From Cladorhizidae sp. MBARI D1340-BT2 (lineage: Eukaryota; Porifera; Demospongiae; Poecilosclerida; Cladorhizidae): a stretch of 64,000 nucleotides of DNA. A program made the translations under genes and the position numbers. The DNA is taken from NCBI GenBank assembly GCA_028752905.1, contig JAQNBH010000014.1:4042595-4106594 (forward strand). The letters run 5' to 3'. Under the pieces are notes generated by a model. That model searched no databases, was not told where the DNA came from, and was given only the letters and a program-made list of their open reading frames with translations. Positions 24,685 through 37,000 of this stretch are shown piece by piece. The stretch's first letter is position 1, and each line of letters opens with the position of its first letter.

Positions 24685-24990
24685 GAGGGCTGAACACTAA
24701 TAGTGCTCATCCTCGAACTGTAATTGGAACATATGCACGTCTCGCACATGCGCAGATAAATTTAAATTGCGAGTAGAGAACGTCAAGAGGGTGGCAGGGA
24801 AGATGGTGAAATTCTCTACCTAAGTAGTGAGTGGTGGCAGCTGAGGCCGCACTAGAAATGCTGAGCTCACTTCCCTGCAAATTCAAGAATGTCAGGATTC
24901 TAGCAACCTGTTCTCGGACCTCGACGATGATGAAGAAGAACTGGAAACTAACATAATACTAGTTAGTGACCTGAGGACTAGCAAGCTTCT
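24685..24990. repeat. Dispersed repeat, copy A, just upstream of the TBC1D16-like start codon
   Basis: It shares a series of words in the same order with 33410-33735: gctgaacaNtaatag-like start, catgcgcagataa, gagaacgtcaagag, gaagatggtgaaat, ggNttctagcNac, and tcNgacctcgacNatgaNgatgaagaactgga. In one frame both copies encode an acidic run, FSDLDDDEEELE here and FSDLDNDDEELD there. The element type is unknown; the acidic motif could come from a transposase N-terminus. The copy ends about 80 bp before the ATG at 25070, so it may supply the promoter or 5' UTR. Confidence 0.6.
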
Positions 24991-25069
24991 GTATTTTTAT
25001 ATCACTATATCACTGGGGTTAATTATTTTATGCTGACATTAATTGGTATTACATCAGAGGAAGTCGTGG

Positions 25070-25082
25070 ATGGCTAGCAAAG
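25070..25082 (+). CDS. TBC1D16-like coding exon 1 (13 nt, start codon)
   Basis: ATG GCT AGC AAA G followed by the donor gtgagt. It joins in frame to the acceptor at 25239 to give MASKEVMKAILDKA, comparable in length and small-residue/basic character to the vertebrate N-terminus. The alternative is an untranslated exon here, with the start at the ATG at 25245 two codons into exon 2. Confidence 0.6.
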
Positions 25083-28000
25083 GTGAGTAGGCAGGATTGC
25101 CGGGGATCTTTAAATAAGGTCTAAAGAGTATGACCACACCTTACCTTGTATTGCAATGCACAACTTTAAGTGCATTATTAGTTGTTTGGTATTATTTATT
25201 TATTTTGATGATTATTATTATTTTTTTAATTTCTTGCAGAGGTCATGAAGGCTATATTGGACAAGGCTTTAGGGATTCTGGCACGCGGTAATGAACCGGA
25301 GAGACCACACACAGATCAACAACCTCATTCAATGGAGGGTGACCAAGATCAACCTCCTCAGGCCTCTTCCCATGAACAGTTCCCAGCAGACTCCATGCTT
25401 ACCAGCGATGCATGTGACACTGCCGAAGATGATGTCCTTTTCCGTAAAAATGGTGTCTTCCTGAAGTACCCCAGAACTCTTCCCGAAGGAGACGTTCAAG
25501 GCAGAGACTGTAGTAAAGCCCCACATCCCCTTCAAAGTGAAGCAGCGTCTGGCCAAATGGACAGTCAAGCCTTAGTTCCGGGATATCTCTTCATAGCCAG
25601 TAGGGGAGCTAGCTTTGGGCCGACTTTAATTTTGAACTGGGCTTCAAACATAGCTCTGGCACACTCTTGCACGGCCTCTGTAGAGCCAGCAGACAGTCGT
25701 GCAGCCAGGCCCCACACAGCAATCCAGCCATGCACTGATGCGTGCGCAGAACCTCACGGCTTCTCCATCTCCTTGGACTTGTGCACGATGGAGGTGATTC
25801 GCTTGTTTCGCCACAGGGACGACATGGGATCGGGGGAACTGGTCATCAAGAGTGAGGATCAGACTTTCAAGGTGAGTGGCAAGGAATTTGAAAGATGTCC
25901 TTTGCCTCATCATTGTTATACAGTTCATAATCATTATAAGTTCATACAGGGGGTGCGAGTACCTGGGAATACCCCTCCCAACCCCCTCAAGATTTTTATA
26001 TATGATGTCATAATTAGCATAGTGACATCATTGTGGTTTTGGGCAGAGAAGAGTTATGAACTTGGCAGCTGCATTATTTATAGTGCAAGACCCCACAATT
26101 TCTCTTTGGATGTGTCCAAAGTTCCACTAATATCCACTGAAGTCACAGGCCCCTCAGTTGCAATTTCCATGGCCTAGCTTAGCTGGTTGAGGTCAGTCTA
26201 TTTCAAAGATGTGTCTTTATAATCTTCATCTGACTAAAGTCTTCATAATCCTCATTTGACTAAAGTCTTTATAATCTTCATCTGACTAAAGTCTTTGACT
26301 AAAGTCTTCATAATCTTCATCTGACTAAAGTCTTCATAATCCTCATCTGACTAAAGTCTTTATAATCTTCATCTGACTAAAGTCTTTGACTAAAGTCTTC
26401 ATAATCTTCATCTGACTAAAGTCTTCATAATCTTCATCTGACTAAAGTCTTCATAATCTTCCTCTGACTAAAGTCTTCATAATCTTCATCTGACTAAAGT
26501 CTTCATAATCCTCATCTGACTAAAGTCTTTATAATCTTCATCTGACTAAAGTCTTTGATTAAAGTCTTCATAATCTTCATCTGACTAAAGTCTTCATTAT
26601 CTTCATCTGACTAAAGTCTTCATAATCTTCATCTGACTAAAGTCTTCATAATCTTCATCTGACTAAAGTCTTCATAATCTTCATCTGACTAAAGTCTTCA
26701 TAATCTTCATCTGACTAAAGTCTTCATAATCTTCATCTGACTAAAGTCTTCATAATCTTCCTCTGACTAAAGTCTTCATAATCTTCCTCTGACTAAAGTC
26801 TTCATAATCTTCATCTGACTAAAGTCTTCATAATCTTCCTCTGACTGAAGTCTTCATAATCTTCATCTGACTAAAGTCTTCATAATCTTCCTCTGACTGA
26901 AGTCTTCATAATCTTCATCTGACTAAAGTCTTCATAATCTTCATCTGACTAAAGTCTTCATAATCTTCATCTGACTAAAGTCTTCATAATCTTCATCTGA
27001 CTAAAGTCTTCATAATCTTCCTCTGACTAAAGTCTTCATAATCTTCCTCTGACTAAAGTCTTCATAATCTTCATCTGACTAAAGTCTTTATAATCTTCCT
27101 CTGACTGAAGTCTTCATAATCTTCATCTGACTAAAGTCTTCATAATCTTCCTCTGACTGAAGTATTCATAATCTTCATCTGACTAAAGTCTTCATAATCT
27201 TCATCTGACTAAGTCACGCTAACATTTTCCAGCTAGTACAGTCTGGAAAAATCCCCAAGATCACTTTTCTCCCCTCCCCCCCTTCCCTCCCCCCTTCCCT
27301 CCCCCCTTCCCTCCCCCCCTTCCCCCAACTGTATCTGTAAGTATCTAATGAGGGAGGATGGTGGGGTGATGGATGGTGGGGTGGTGGATGGTGGGGTGAT
27401 GGATGGTGGGGTGATGGATGGTGGGGTGATGGATGGTGATGGTGTGGTGGTGGATGGTGGGGTGGTGGATGGTGGGGGTGGTGGGTGGTGGGGTGGTGGA
27501 TGGCTTTGAGAGTTTGCCCCACCCCTTCCTTGGACATCCTGGTGCCTTGGTGTCCCTTGTGAGTGAGAGTGAGTGAGTGAGTGTAGCATTATTTGAGAGC
27601 AATTTGTCAGGCCCTGTGGGTGCACCCAAGGATATCCCTAGCCCTAGAACACCCTATCACTAGGAAATCAGTAGCAGCCTAAAATGGCCATGGCCCTAGA
27701 ATAGCCATGGCCCAGCCCTAGCCCCAGAGAAGAAGGTTGTAGTTGTGGATGGACTCTCTGGGACAGGGCAGCTGTTCTTATTGTCAGTGCCACTTTCAAA
27801 TGATGTGAAAACTAAATATATCCGTGCAGGTCTTCTACTTCAAGTATGGTGGGCTGGATGTCTTGTTGCAGCTGCTCTGTTCATGGAAGCTCTTCCAACA
27901 CGTCTGCCATGGTGATGCTCTCTGCTACACCTTCACCGTACACATACCGAAGCTGAGCTTGTCCGAATTGCACCCACTGGAAGGCAAGCTCACCAGTGGG

Positions 28001-31000
28001 CTGACCTCTGAACTCTGGTGTTCTCTGATGGACAGTGCAGGCCACATTACGGACGTCCATCACCTGAACAAGGTAGACCACTTTAGTTGATCATGTTACA
28101 TTCAAACTTGATGTCTTCATCTCACATCTACGCCAGTTGTACATCCTAACATTGATGGCTTAAATAGCAGACACCATCTGTGTGGAAGTACGTAGCAGTG
28201 TTGCTGGTTATCTGAGGAGTGTGTATCTCCTTGTAGCAGTGTTGCTGGTTATCTGAGGAGTGTGTATCTCCTTGTAGCAGTGTTGCTGGTTATCTGGGAG
28301 GAGTGTGTATCTCCTTGTAGCAGTGTTGCTGGTTATCTGAGGAGTGTGTATCTCCTTGTAGCAGTGTTGCTGGTTATCTGAGGAGTGTGTATCTCCTTTG
28401 TAGCAGTGTTGCTGGTTATCTGAGGAGTGTGTATCTCCTTGTAGCAGTGTTGATGGTTATCTGAGGTGTGTGTATCTCCTTGTAGCAGTGTTGCTGGTTA
28501 TCTGATGAGTGTGTATCTCCTTGTAGCAATGTTGCTGGTTATCTGAGGAGTGTGTATCTCCTTGTAGCAGTGTTGCTGGTTATCTGAGGAGTGTGTATCT
28601 CCTTGTAGCAGTGTTGCTGGTTATCTGAGGAGTGTGTATCTCCTTGTAGCAGTGTTGCTGGTTATCTGGGAGGAGTGTGTATCTCCTTGTAGCAGTGTTG
28701 CTGGTTATCTGAGGAGTGGGTATCTCCTTGTAGCAGTGTTGCTGGTTATCTGAGGAGTGTGTATCTCCTTTGTAGCAGTGTTGCTGGTTATCTGAGGAGT
28801 GTGTATCTCCTTGTAGCAGTGTTGATGGTTATCTGAGGTGTGTGTATCTCCTTGTAGCAGTGTTGCTGGTTATCTGATGAGTGTGTATTTCCTTGTAGCA
28901 ATGTTGCTGGTTATCTGAGGAGTGTGTATCTCCTTGTAGCAGTGTTGCTGGTTATCTGAGGAGTGTGTATCTCCTTGTAGCAGTGTTGCTGGTTATCTGA
29001 GGAGTGTGTATCTCCTTTGTAGCAGTGTTGCTGGTTATCTGAGGAGTGTGTATCTCCTTGTAGCAGTGTTGATGGTTATCTGAGGTGTGTGTATCTCCTT
29101 GTAGCAGTGTTGCTGGTTATCTGATGAGTGTGTATCTCCTTGTAGCAATGTTGCTGGTTATCTGAGGAGTGTGTATCTCCTTGTAGCAGTGTTGCTGGTT
29201 ATCTGAGGAGTGTGTATCTCCTTGTAGCAGTGTTGCTGGTTATCTGAGGAGTGTGTATCTCCTTGTAGCAGTGTTGCTGGTTATCTGGGAGGAGTGTGTA
29301 TCTCCTTGTAGCAGTGTTGCTGGTTATCTGAGGAGTGGGTATCTCCTTGTAGCAGTGTTGCTGGTTATCTGAGGAGTGTGTATCTCCTTTGTAGCAGTGT
29401 TGCTGGTTATCTGAGGAGTGTGTATCTCCTTGTAGCAGTGTTGATGGTTATCTGAGGTGTGTGTATCTCCTTGTAGCAGTGTTGCTGGTTATCTGATGAG
29501 TGTGTATCTCCTTGTAGCAATGTTGCTGGTTATCTGAGGAGTGTGTATCTCCTTGTAGCAGTGTTGCTGGTTATCTGAGGAGTGTGTATCTCCTTGTAGC
29601 AGTGTTGCTGGTTATCTGAGGAGTGTGTATCTCCTTGTAGCAGTGTTGCTGGTTATCTGAGGAGTGTGTGTCTCCTTGTAGCAGTGTTGCTGGTTATCGG
29701 AGGAGTGTGTGTCTCCTTGTAGCAGTGTTGCTGGTTATCTGAAGAGTGTGTATCTCCTTGTAGCAGTGTTGCTGGTTATCTGAGGAGTGTGTGTCTCCTT
29801 GTAGCAGTGTTGCTGGTTATCTGAGGAGTGTGTATCTCCTTGTAGCAGTGTTGCTGGTTATCTGAGGAGTGTGTGTCTCCTTGTAGCAGTGTTGCTGGTT
29901 ATCTGGGAGGAGTGTATGTCTCCTTGTAGCAGTGTTGCTGGTTATCTGAGGAGTGTGTATCTCCTTGTAGCAGTGTTGCTGGTTATCTGAGGAGTGTGTG
30001 TCTCCTTGTAGCAGTGTTGCTGGTTATCTGAGGAGTGTGTATCTCCTTGTAGCAGTGTTGCTGGTTATCTGAGAGGGGTAGATGTTTCCTTGTAGCAGTG
30101 TTGCAGGTTATCTGAGGAGTGTGTATCTCCTTGTAGCAGTGTTGCTGGTTATCTGAGGAGTGTGTATCTCCTTGTAGCAGTGTTGATGGTTATCTGAGGA
30201 GTGTGTATCTCCTTGTAGCAGTGTTGCTGGTTATCTGAGGAGTGTGTATCTCCTTGTAGCAGTGTTGCTGGTTATCTGATGAGTGTGTATCTCCTTGTAG
30301 CAATGTTGCTGGTTATCTGAGGAGTGTGTATCTCCTTGTAGCAGTGTTGCTGGTTATCTGAGGAGTGTGTATCTCCTTGTAGCAGTGTTGCTGGTTATCT
30401 AAGGAGTGTGTATCTCCTTGTAGCAGTGTTGCTGGTTATCTGAGGAGTGTGTATCTCCTTGTAGCAGTGTTGCTGGTTATCTGAGGAGTGTGTATCTCCT
30501 TGTAGCAGTGTTGCTGGTTATCTGAGGAGTGTTGCCTCCTTGTAGCAGTGTTGCTGGTTATCTGAGGAGTGTGTATCTCCTTGTAGCAGTGTTGCTGGTT
30601 ATCTGAGGAGTGTGTATCTCCTTGTAGCAGTGTTGCTGGTTATCTGGGAGGAGTGTGTATCTCCTTGTAGCAGTGTTGCTGGTTATCTGAGGAGTGTGTA
30701 TCTCCTTGTAGCAGTGTTGCTGGTTATCTGAAGAGTGTGTATCTCCTTGTAGCAGTGTTGCTGGTTATATGAGGAGTGTGTGTCTCCTTGTAGCAGTGTT
30801 GCTGGTTATCTGATATCTGAGGAGTGTGTATCTCCTTGTAGCAGTGTTGCTGGTTATCTGAGGAGTGTGTATCTCCTTGTAGCAGTGTTGCTGGTTATCT
30901 GAGGAGTGTGTATCTCCTTGTAGCAGTTTTGCTGGTTATCTGAGGAGTGTGTATCTCCTTGTAGCAGTGTTGCTGGTTATCTGAGGAGTGTGTATCTCCT

Positions 31001-34000
31001 TGTAGCAGTGTTGCTGGTTATCTGAGGAGTGTGTATCTCCTTGTAGCAGTGTTGCTGGTTATCTGAGGAGTGTGTATCTCCTTGTAGCAGTGTTGCTGGT
31101 TATCTGAGGAGTGTGTATCTCCTTGTAGCAGTGTTGCTGGTTATCTGAGGAGTGTGTATCTCCTTGTAGCAGTGTTGCAGGTTATCTGAGGAGTGTGTAT
31201 CTCCTTGTAGCAGTGTTGCTGGTTATCTGAGGAGTGTGTATTACCTTGTGGCAGTGTTGCTGGTTATCTGAGGAGTGTGTGTCTCCTTGTAGCAATGTTG
31301 CTGGTTATCTGAGGAGTGTGTATCTCCTTGTAGCAGTGTTGCTAGTTATCTGAGGAGTGTGTATCTCCTTGTGGCAGTGTTGCTGGTTATCTGAGGAGTG
31401 TGTATCTCCTTGTAGCAGTGTTGCTGGTTATCTGAGGAGTGTGTATCTCCTTGTAGCAGTGTTGCTGGTTATCTGAGGAGTGTGTATCTCCTTGTAGCAG
31501 TGTTGCTGGTTATCTGAGGAGTGTGTATCTCCTTGTAGCAGTGTTGCTGGTTATCTGAGGAGTGTGTATCTCCTTGTAGCAGTGTTGCTGGTTATCTGAG
31601 GAGTGTGTATCTCCTTGTAGCAGTGTTGCTGGTTATCTGAGGAGTGTGTATCTCCTTGTAGCAGTGTTGCTGGTTATCTGAGGAGTGTGTATCTCCTTGT
31701 AGCAGTGTTGCTGGTTATCTGAGGAGTGTGTGTCTCCTTGTAGCAGTGTTGCTGGTTATCTGAGGAGTATGTATCTCCTTGTAGCAGTGTTGCTGGTTAT
31801 CTGAGGAGTGTGTATCTCAGTGTTGCTGGTTATGTGAGGAGTGTGTATCTCCTTGTAGCAGTGTTGCTGGTTATCTGGGAGGAGTGTCCTTGTACTGTTG
31901 CTGGTTATCTGGGAGGAGTGCATGCTTCCTTGCACGAAGAACACGTCCTATTTAACCTGCAGCGTTTAGAATTCACAGTAGTTATTGGGGAGGACTCCTC
32001 AACTACTTTAAAATGGCGGACATCAAGACACACATCAGTCACACACAACCAATGCACACAAAAAACAAAGTTTATATATCATCTAAAACTCATCCTGGCA
32101 GCTTCTTCGTATCATAAATGGTGGTCGGTCGATTTTAACCCCCAAATACTTCCAGCATGCCTTGCATTCCCTCAGGTGAAGTTGTAAACAGACAGCATGT
32201 TCAGAATGTAAAATTCATCTTCAATGGATCCTTTCCCTTCATTTCTATCTCTACACCTAATCATCTTCTCTTCTATATACGTACCTAACACACTTACATA
32301 AGATAAGTCCATTCTTTATAATTTAACTATTTACCAGAATACTCCAAATTGCATTGCAGCAACTTGTAAATACACCTGAAAATAGGTAAAGATCACCAAT
32401 ATTTTTTTAAAAACTGGGAAAAAGCGGGAAAACCTGAAATAGGTAAAGATCACCAATATAAAAACACCTGAAAATAGGTAAAGATCACCAATATTAAAAC
32501 ACCTGAAAATAGGTGAAGATCACCAATATAAAAACAACTGAAAATAGGTAGAGATCACCAATATAAGATCACCAATATAAAAACATCTGAGAATAGGTAA
32601 ATATCATCAATATAATAAACATACTTGTATGGAGCTTGTAGTTGAGCTGATTCAGCATGTTTTCACAAGATCCAAATATAAAGTTAATTTCAAAGGATGA
32701 TATGAGAGCCTGGTCTAACATACAGATGTTACACTTCTTGTTCAGCTATGGCACGTGCTGAGCTGCGTAATGTATATATTACAAGAAGCAACAGGTTATA
32801 AATGGTGTCTGCAAATGCCAGAGTTCCAGAGAAGGCTTCAGTGCTTAAATATAATGTATTATAAATAGTGTGTGCAAATGCTAGAGTCCCAGAAGGCTTC
32901 ACTGCTTTTAAATATGTCATGTTATAAATATGTCTGTGTGTATACTTGAGGTCCTGCCTGCTAAGACTATCTCTAGTTCAGCGACAGTAGCTTGTCTTTT
33001 GCTTGCTTCAGCTTCCATCTTGTGACATGATCTTTGATATTTTTCAGGTGATATTTTTTAAAGGAATAAGTTCATCTGCTGTACGCAAGGAGGTATGGCC
33101 CCTCATATTGAAGGTGTACGATTTCAAGTCGTCCAGGGAGGAGAGGGAGGTTCTCCATCAAGACCTCATTCAGGAGTATCGGAGGATTGACCTCACTAGG
33201 TGAGAGTTGTGGATGGCCTGGAAGTAGTTCTGCCCAGACATCCTGTGATGTGGAGGTGTGTCCTGGGCCATTATCAAACTGTCATTGTGACAGGGTTCAG
33301 GGTTTGATTCTTATGTTGATGGTGGGTTGTAATTGGAGAGGGAACCGTACCGTATCTCCTCAAATGATATTCTCCCTCCAACAGTGCTTGTCCTTGCGTA
33401 GAGTTTGCTCCATTGCGAGGCCTGAACAATGACAGTGTACGCCCTGGGAATTGTATTCACAGTTACTGTATGTTCTCACCTCAAGCATGTGCAGATAATT
33501 TTAGTTCTGAGCTAAAAGTTGAGAACGTCAAGAGTATATGGAGTGAAGATGGTGAAATGCACTGCCTCTAGAAAGGAGAGGGAGGAAGATGAAGCCACAC
33601 CCCACAAACTGACGAGCTTACATCCAAGCTGGAAAGTTGAGAACATCGGGGTTCTAGCGACTCTTTCTCAGACCTCGACAATGACGATGAAGAACTGGAC
33701 AAAAAATACTTGATACCTGAGGCCTGGCAATCGTGGTTTCTTCAGGCCACACCTATTTCCTCTTAGTTTCTTTGTTGGCTTAAGCTCAAGAATGCCTGGG
33801 AGGAGTCTGAGCGAGGCTGAATGAGTTGCACATGCTCATAGCCTGGGAGGAGTCTGAGCGAGGCTGGATGAGTTGCACATGCTCATAGCCTGGTAGGAGT
33901 CTGAGCGAGGCTGGATGAGTTGCACATGCTCATAGCCTGGGAGGAGTCTCTGAGTGAGGCTGGATGAGCTGCACATGCTCATAGCCTGGGAGGAGTCTCT

Positions 34001-37000
34001 GAGTGAGGCTGGATGAGTTGCACATGCTCATAGCCTGGGAGGAGTCTCTGAGCGAGGCTGGATGAGTTGCACATGCTCATATCCTGGGAGGAGTCTGAGC
34101 GAGGGTGGATGAGCTGCACATGCTCATAGCCTGGGAGGAGTCTGAGCGAGGGTGGATGAGCTGCACATGCTCATAGCCTGGGAGGAGTCTGAGCGAGGCC
34201 GGATGAGCTGCACATGCTCATAGCCTGGGTGGAGTCTCTGAGCGAGGCTAGATGAGTTGCACATGCTCATAGCCTGGGAGGAGTCTGAGCGAGGGTGGAT
34301 GAGCTGCACATGCTCATAGCCTGGAAGGAGTCTGAGCGAGGCTGGATGAGTTGCACATGCTCATAGCCTGGGAGGAGTCTGAGCGAGGCTGGATGAGTTG
34401 CACATGCTCATAGCCTGGGAGGAGTCTGAGCGAGGCCGGATGAGCTGCATATGCTCATAGCCTGGGAGGAGTCTCTGAGAAATGATACTGACGTGTGCCA
34501 CACTTTAACTGTAGCTATAACCAGTGGCACGATACTGACGTGTGCCACACTTTAACTCTAGCTATAACCAGTGACACGATACTGACGTGTGCCACACTTT
34601 AACTCTAGCTATAACCAGTGGCATGATACTGACGTGTGCCACACTTTAACTCTAGCTATAACCAGTGGCATGATACTGACGTGTGCCACACTTTAACTCT
34701 AGCTATAGCCAGTGGCATGATAACTGACGTGTGCCACACTTTAACTCTAGCTATAACCAGTGGCATGATACTGATGTGTGCCACACTTTAACTCTAGCTA
34801 TAGCCAGTGGCATGATATACTGACGTGTGCCACACTTTAACTCTAGTTATAACCAGTGGCATGATACTGACGTGTGCCACACACTTTAACTCTAGCTATA
34901 ACCAGTGGCACGATACTGACGTGTGCCACACTTTAACTCTAGCTATAACCAGTGGCACGATACTGACGTGTGCCACACTTTAACTCTAGCTATAGCCAGT
35001 GGCATGATAATGACGTGTGCCACACTTTAACTCTAGCTATAGCCAGTGGCATGATACTGACGTGTGCCACACTTTAACTCTATAGCTAGCATGATACTGA
35101 CATGTGCCACACTTTAACTCTAGCTATAACCAGTGGCATGATACTGACGTGTGCCACACTTTAACTCTAGCTATAACCAGTGGCATGATACTGACGTGTG
35201 CCACACTTTAACTCCAATATATCTCCAGACTCCGATGACCTGCGTATGAACTCTCCCTTTATCTGCCTTATCACATATGCAGTGTATACATGTGTGGTGT
35301 GTGCGTAGTGGTGTTGTCATGGATAAGGAGCAGTTACAAGTTATAGGAGAACATGTTTATATTTTCACTGCCACCTCACAAAACAGGAAATGTTTCAGGC
35401 AGTTCGAAATTGTATTAGCATTCCCGACATTCCAGAGCCACTTGTCGGCATTCCAGACATTCCAGAGCCACTTGTCGGCATTCCAGTGGTTTTCTCCACA
35501 CCCACGGCAGAGTGCCCTCAAGTGTTCTGTCCCCCACAGGAACTTGTTTTAGCCTTCCAGGCATTTCTCCTGAGCACGCATGAACACGTACCTAATGCTA
35601 GGCCCAACTGCATGTGTGCCATGAGGTCATGTGATTGTCATGAGGTCATGTGATTGTCTGTGCGAGCTCTTTAACCCTTAGCCTTCATTCTAACGCTGCA
35701 CTGGTAATGTGTGCAGGTTACATAGCAATTCAGTTCTGTCAGGGGGAGTAGCAGCTTCGCATGAAGTGTTGGAGAAACAAGTGTACAAAGATGTCCTCAG
35801 AACAGATAGAAACCTGCTCTACTACAGAGGTGACCACAACCAGCATCTGAGAATCCAGCTGTGAGTTGCCTCCTGTGTTGTTACTAATCATGTGTTGTTA
35901 CTAATCATGCAGCACACATCGATGTCCTCAGTGTTCCATGCTTACTATTAGAATGTGCATGTTCTATTAAAACTTAAAGAGTGTGTGCTCTATTACTTTA
36001 GCCTGCAGTGCTGGCATGCATGTACGTGGTAGATCACCTGATTTCCATCAGGTGACAATACCTTTGTGCGACAAACTATTCCTTGCAGATCAGCTATTCC
36101 AGCCTTACCTTACCTAGTCTTCCTTGGACAGTGTGCCAGCCTCCCCCACCAGTGATAGCAGGTGCTGCACGTGCAGTGTGCCAGCCTCCCCCACCAGTGA
36201 TAGCAGGTGCTGCACGTGCAGTGTGCCAGCCTCCCCCACCAGTGATAGTGCAGTGTGCCTGCCTCCCCCACCAGTGATAGCATGTGCTGCACGTGCACTG
36301 TGCCTGTCTCCCCCACCAGTGATAGTGCAGTGTGCCAGCGTCCCCCACCAGTGATAGCAGGTGCTGCACGTGCAGTGTGCCTGTCCCCCCACCAGTGATA
36401 GCAGGTGCTGCACGTGCAGTGTGCCAGCCTCCCCCACCAGTGATAGCAGGTGCTGCACGTGCAGTGTGCCAGCCTCCCCCACCAGTGATAGTGCAGTGTG
36501 CCTGCCTCCCCCACCAGTGATAGCATGTGCTGCACGTGCACTGTGCCTGTCTCCCCCACCAGTGATAGTGCAGTGTGCCAGCGTCCCCCACCAGTGATAG
36601 CAGGTGCTGCACGTGCAGTGTGCCTGTCCCCCCACCAGTGATAGCATGTGCTGCACGTGCAGTGTGCCAGCCTCCCCCACCAGTGATAGTGCAGTGTGCC
36701 TGCCTCCCCCACCAGTGATAGCATGTGCTGCACGTGCACTGTGCCTGTCTCCCCCACCAGTGATAGTGCAGTGTGCCAGCGTCCCCCACCAGTGATAGCA
36801 GGTGCTGCACGTGCAGTGTGCCTGTCCCCCCACCAGTGATAGCAGGTGCTGCACGTGCAGTGTGCCTGTCCCCCCACCAGTGATAGCAGGTGCTGCACGT
36901 GCAAGTGTGCCAGCGTCCCCCACCAGTGATAGCATGTGCTGCACGTGCACTGTGCCTGTCTCCCCCACCAGTGATAGTGCAGTGTGCCAGCGTCCCCCAC

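Noticed and set aside
25935..26065. A second full copy of the 9998-10154 MITE
   Set aside because: Only the first 30 or so bases look alike, and I cannot find a matching right end, so it is not called.
25872..26177. Continuation of TBC1D16-like exon 2 to the stop at 26177
   Set aside because: A strong gtgagt donor at 25872 joins in frame to the homologous exon at 27830. The extension has no similarity to the family and contains MITE-like sequence.
27214..27629. Pro/His-rich protein on the minus strand
   Set aside because: It is encoded by the 15-bp and C/T-rich repeats inside intron 2.
35277..35653. An extra exon upstream of exon 5 (frames with a doubled PDIPEPLVGI)
   Set aside because: It is a 30-bp duplication. 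Exon 4 and exon 5 already join in phase with the right homology, leaving no room for it.
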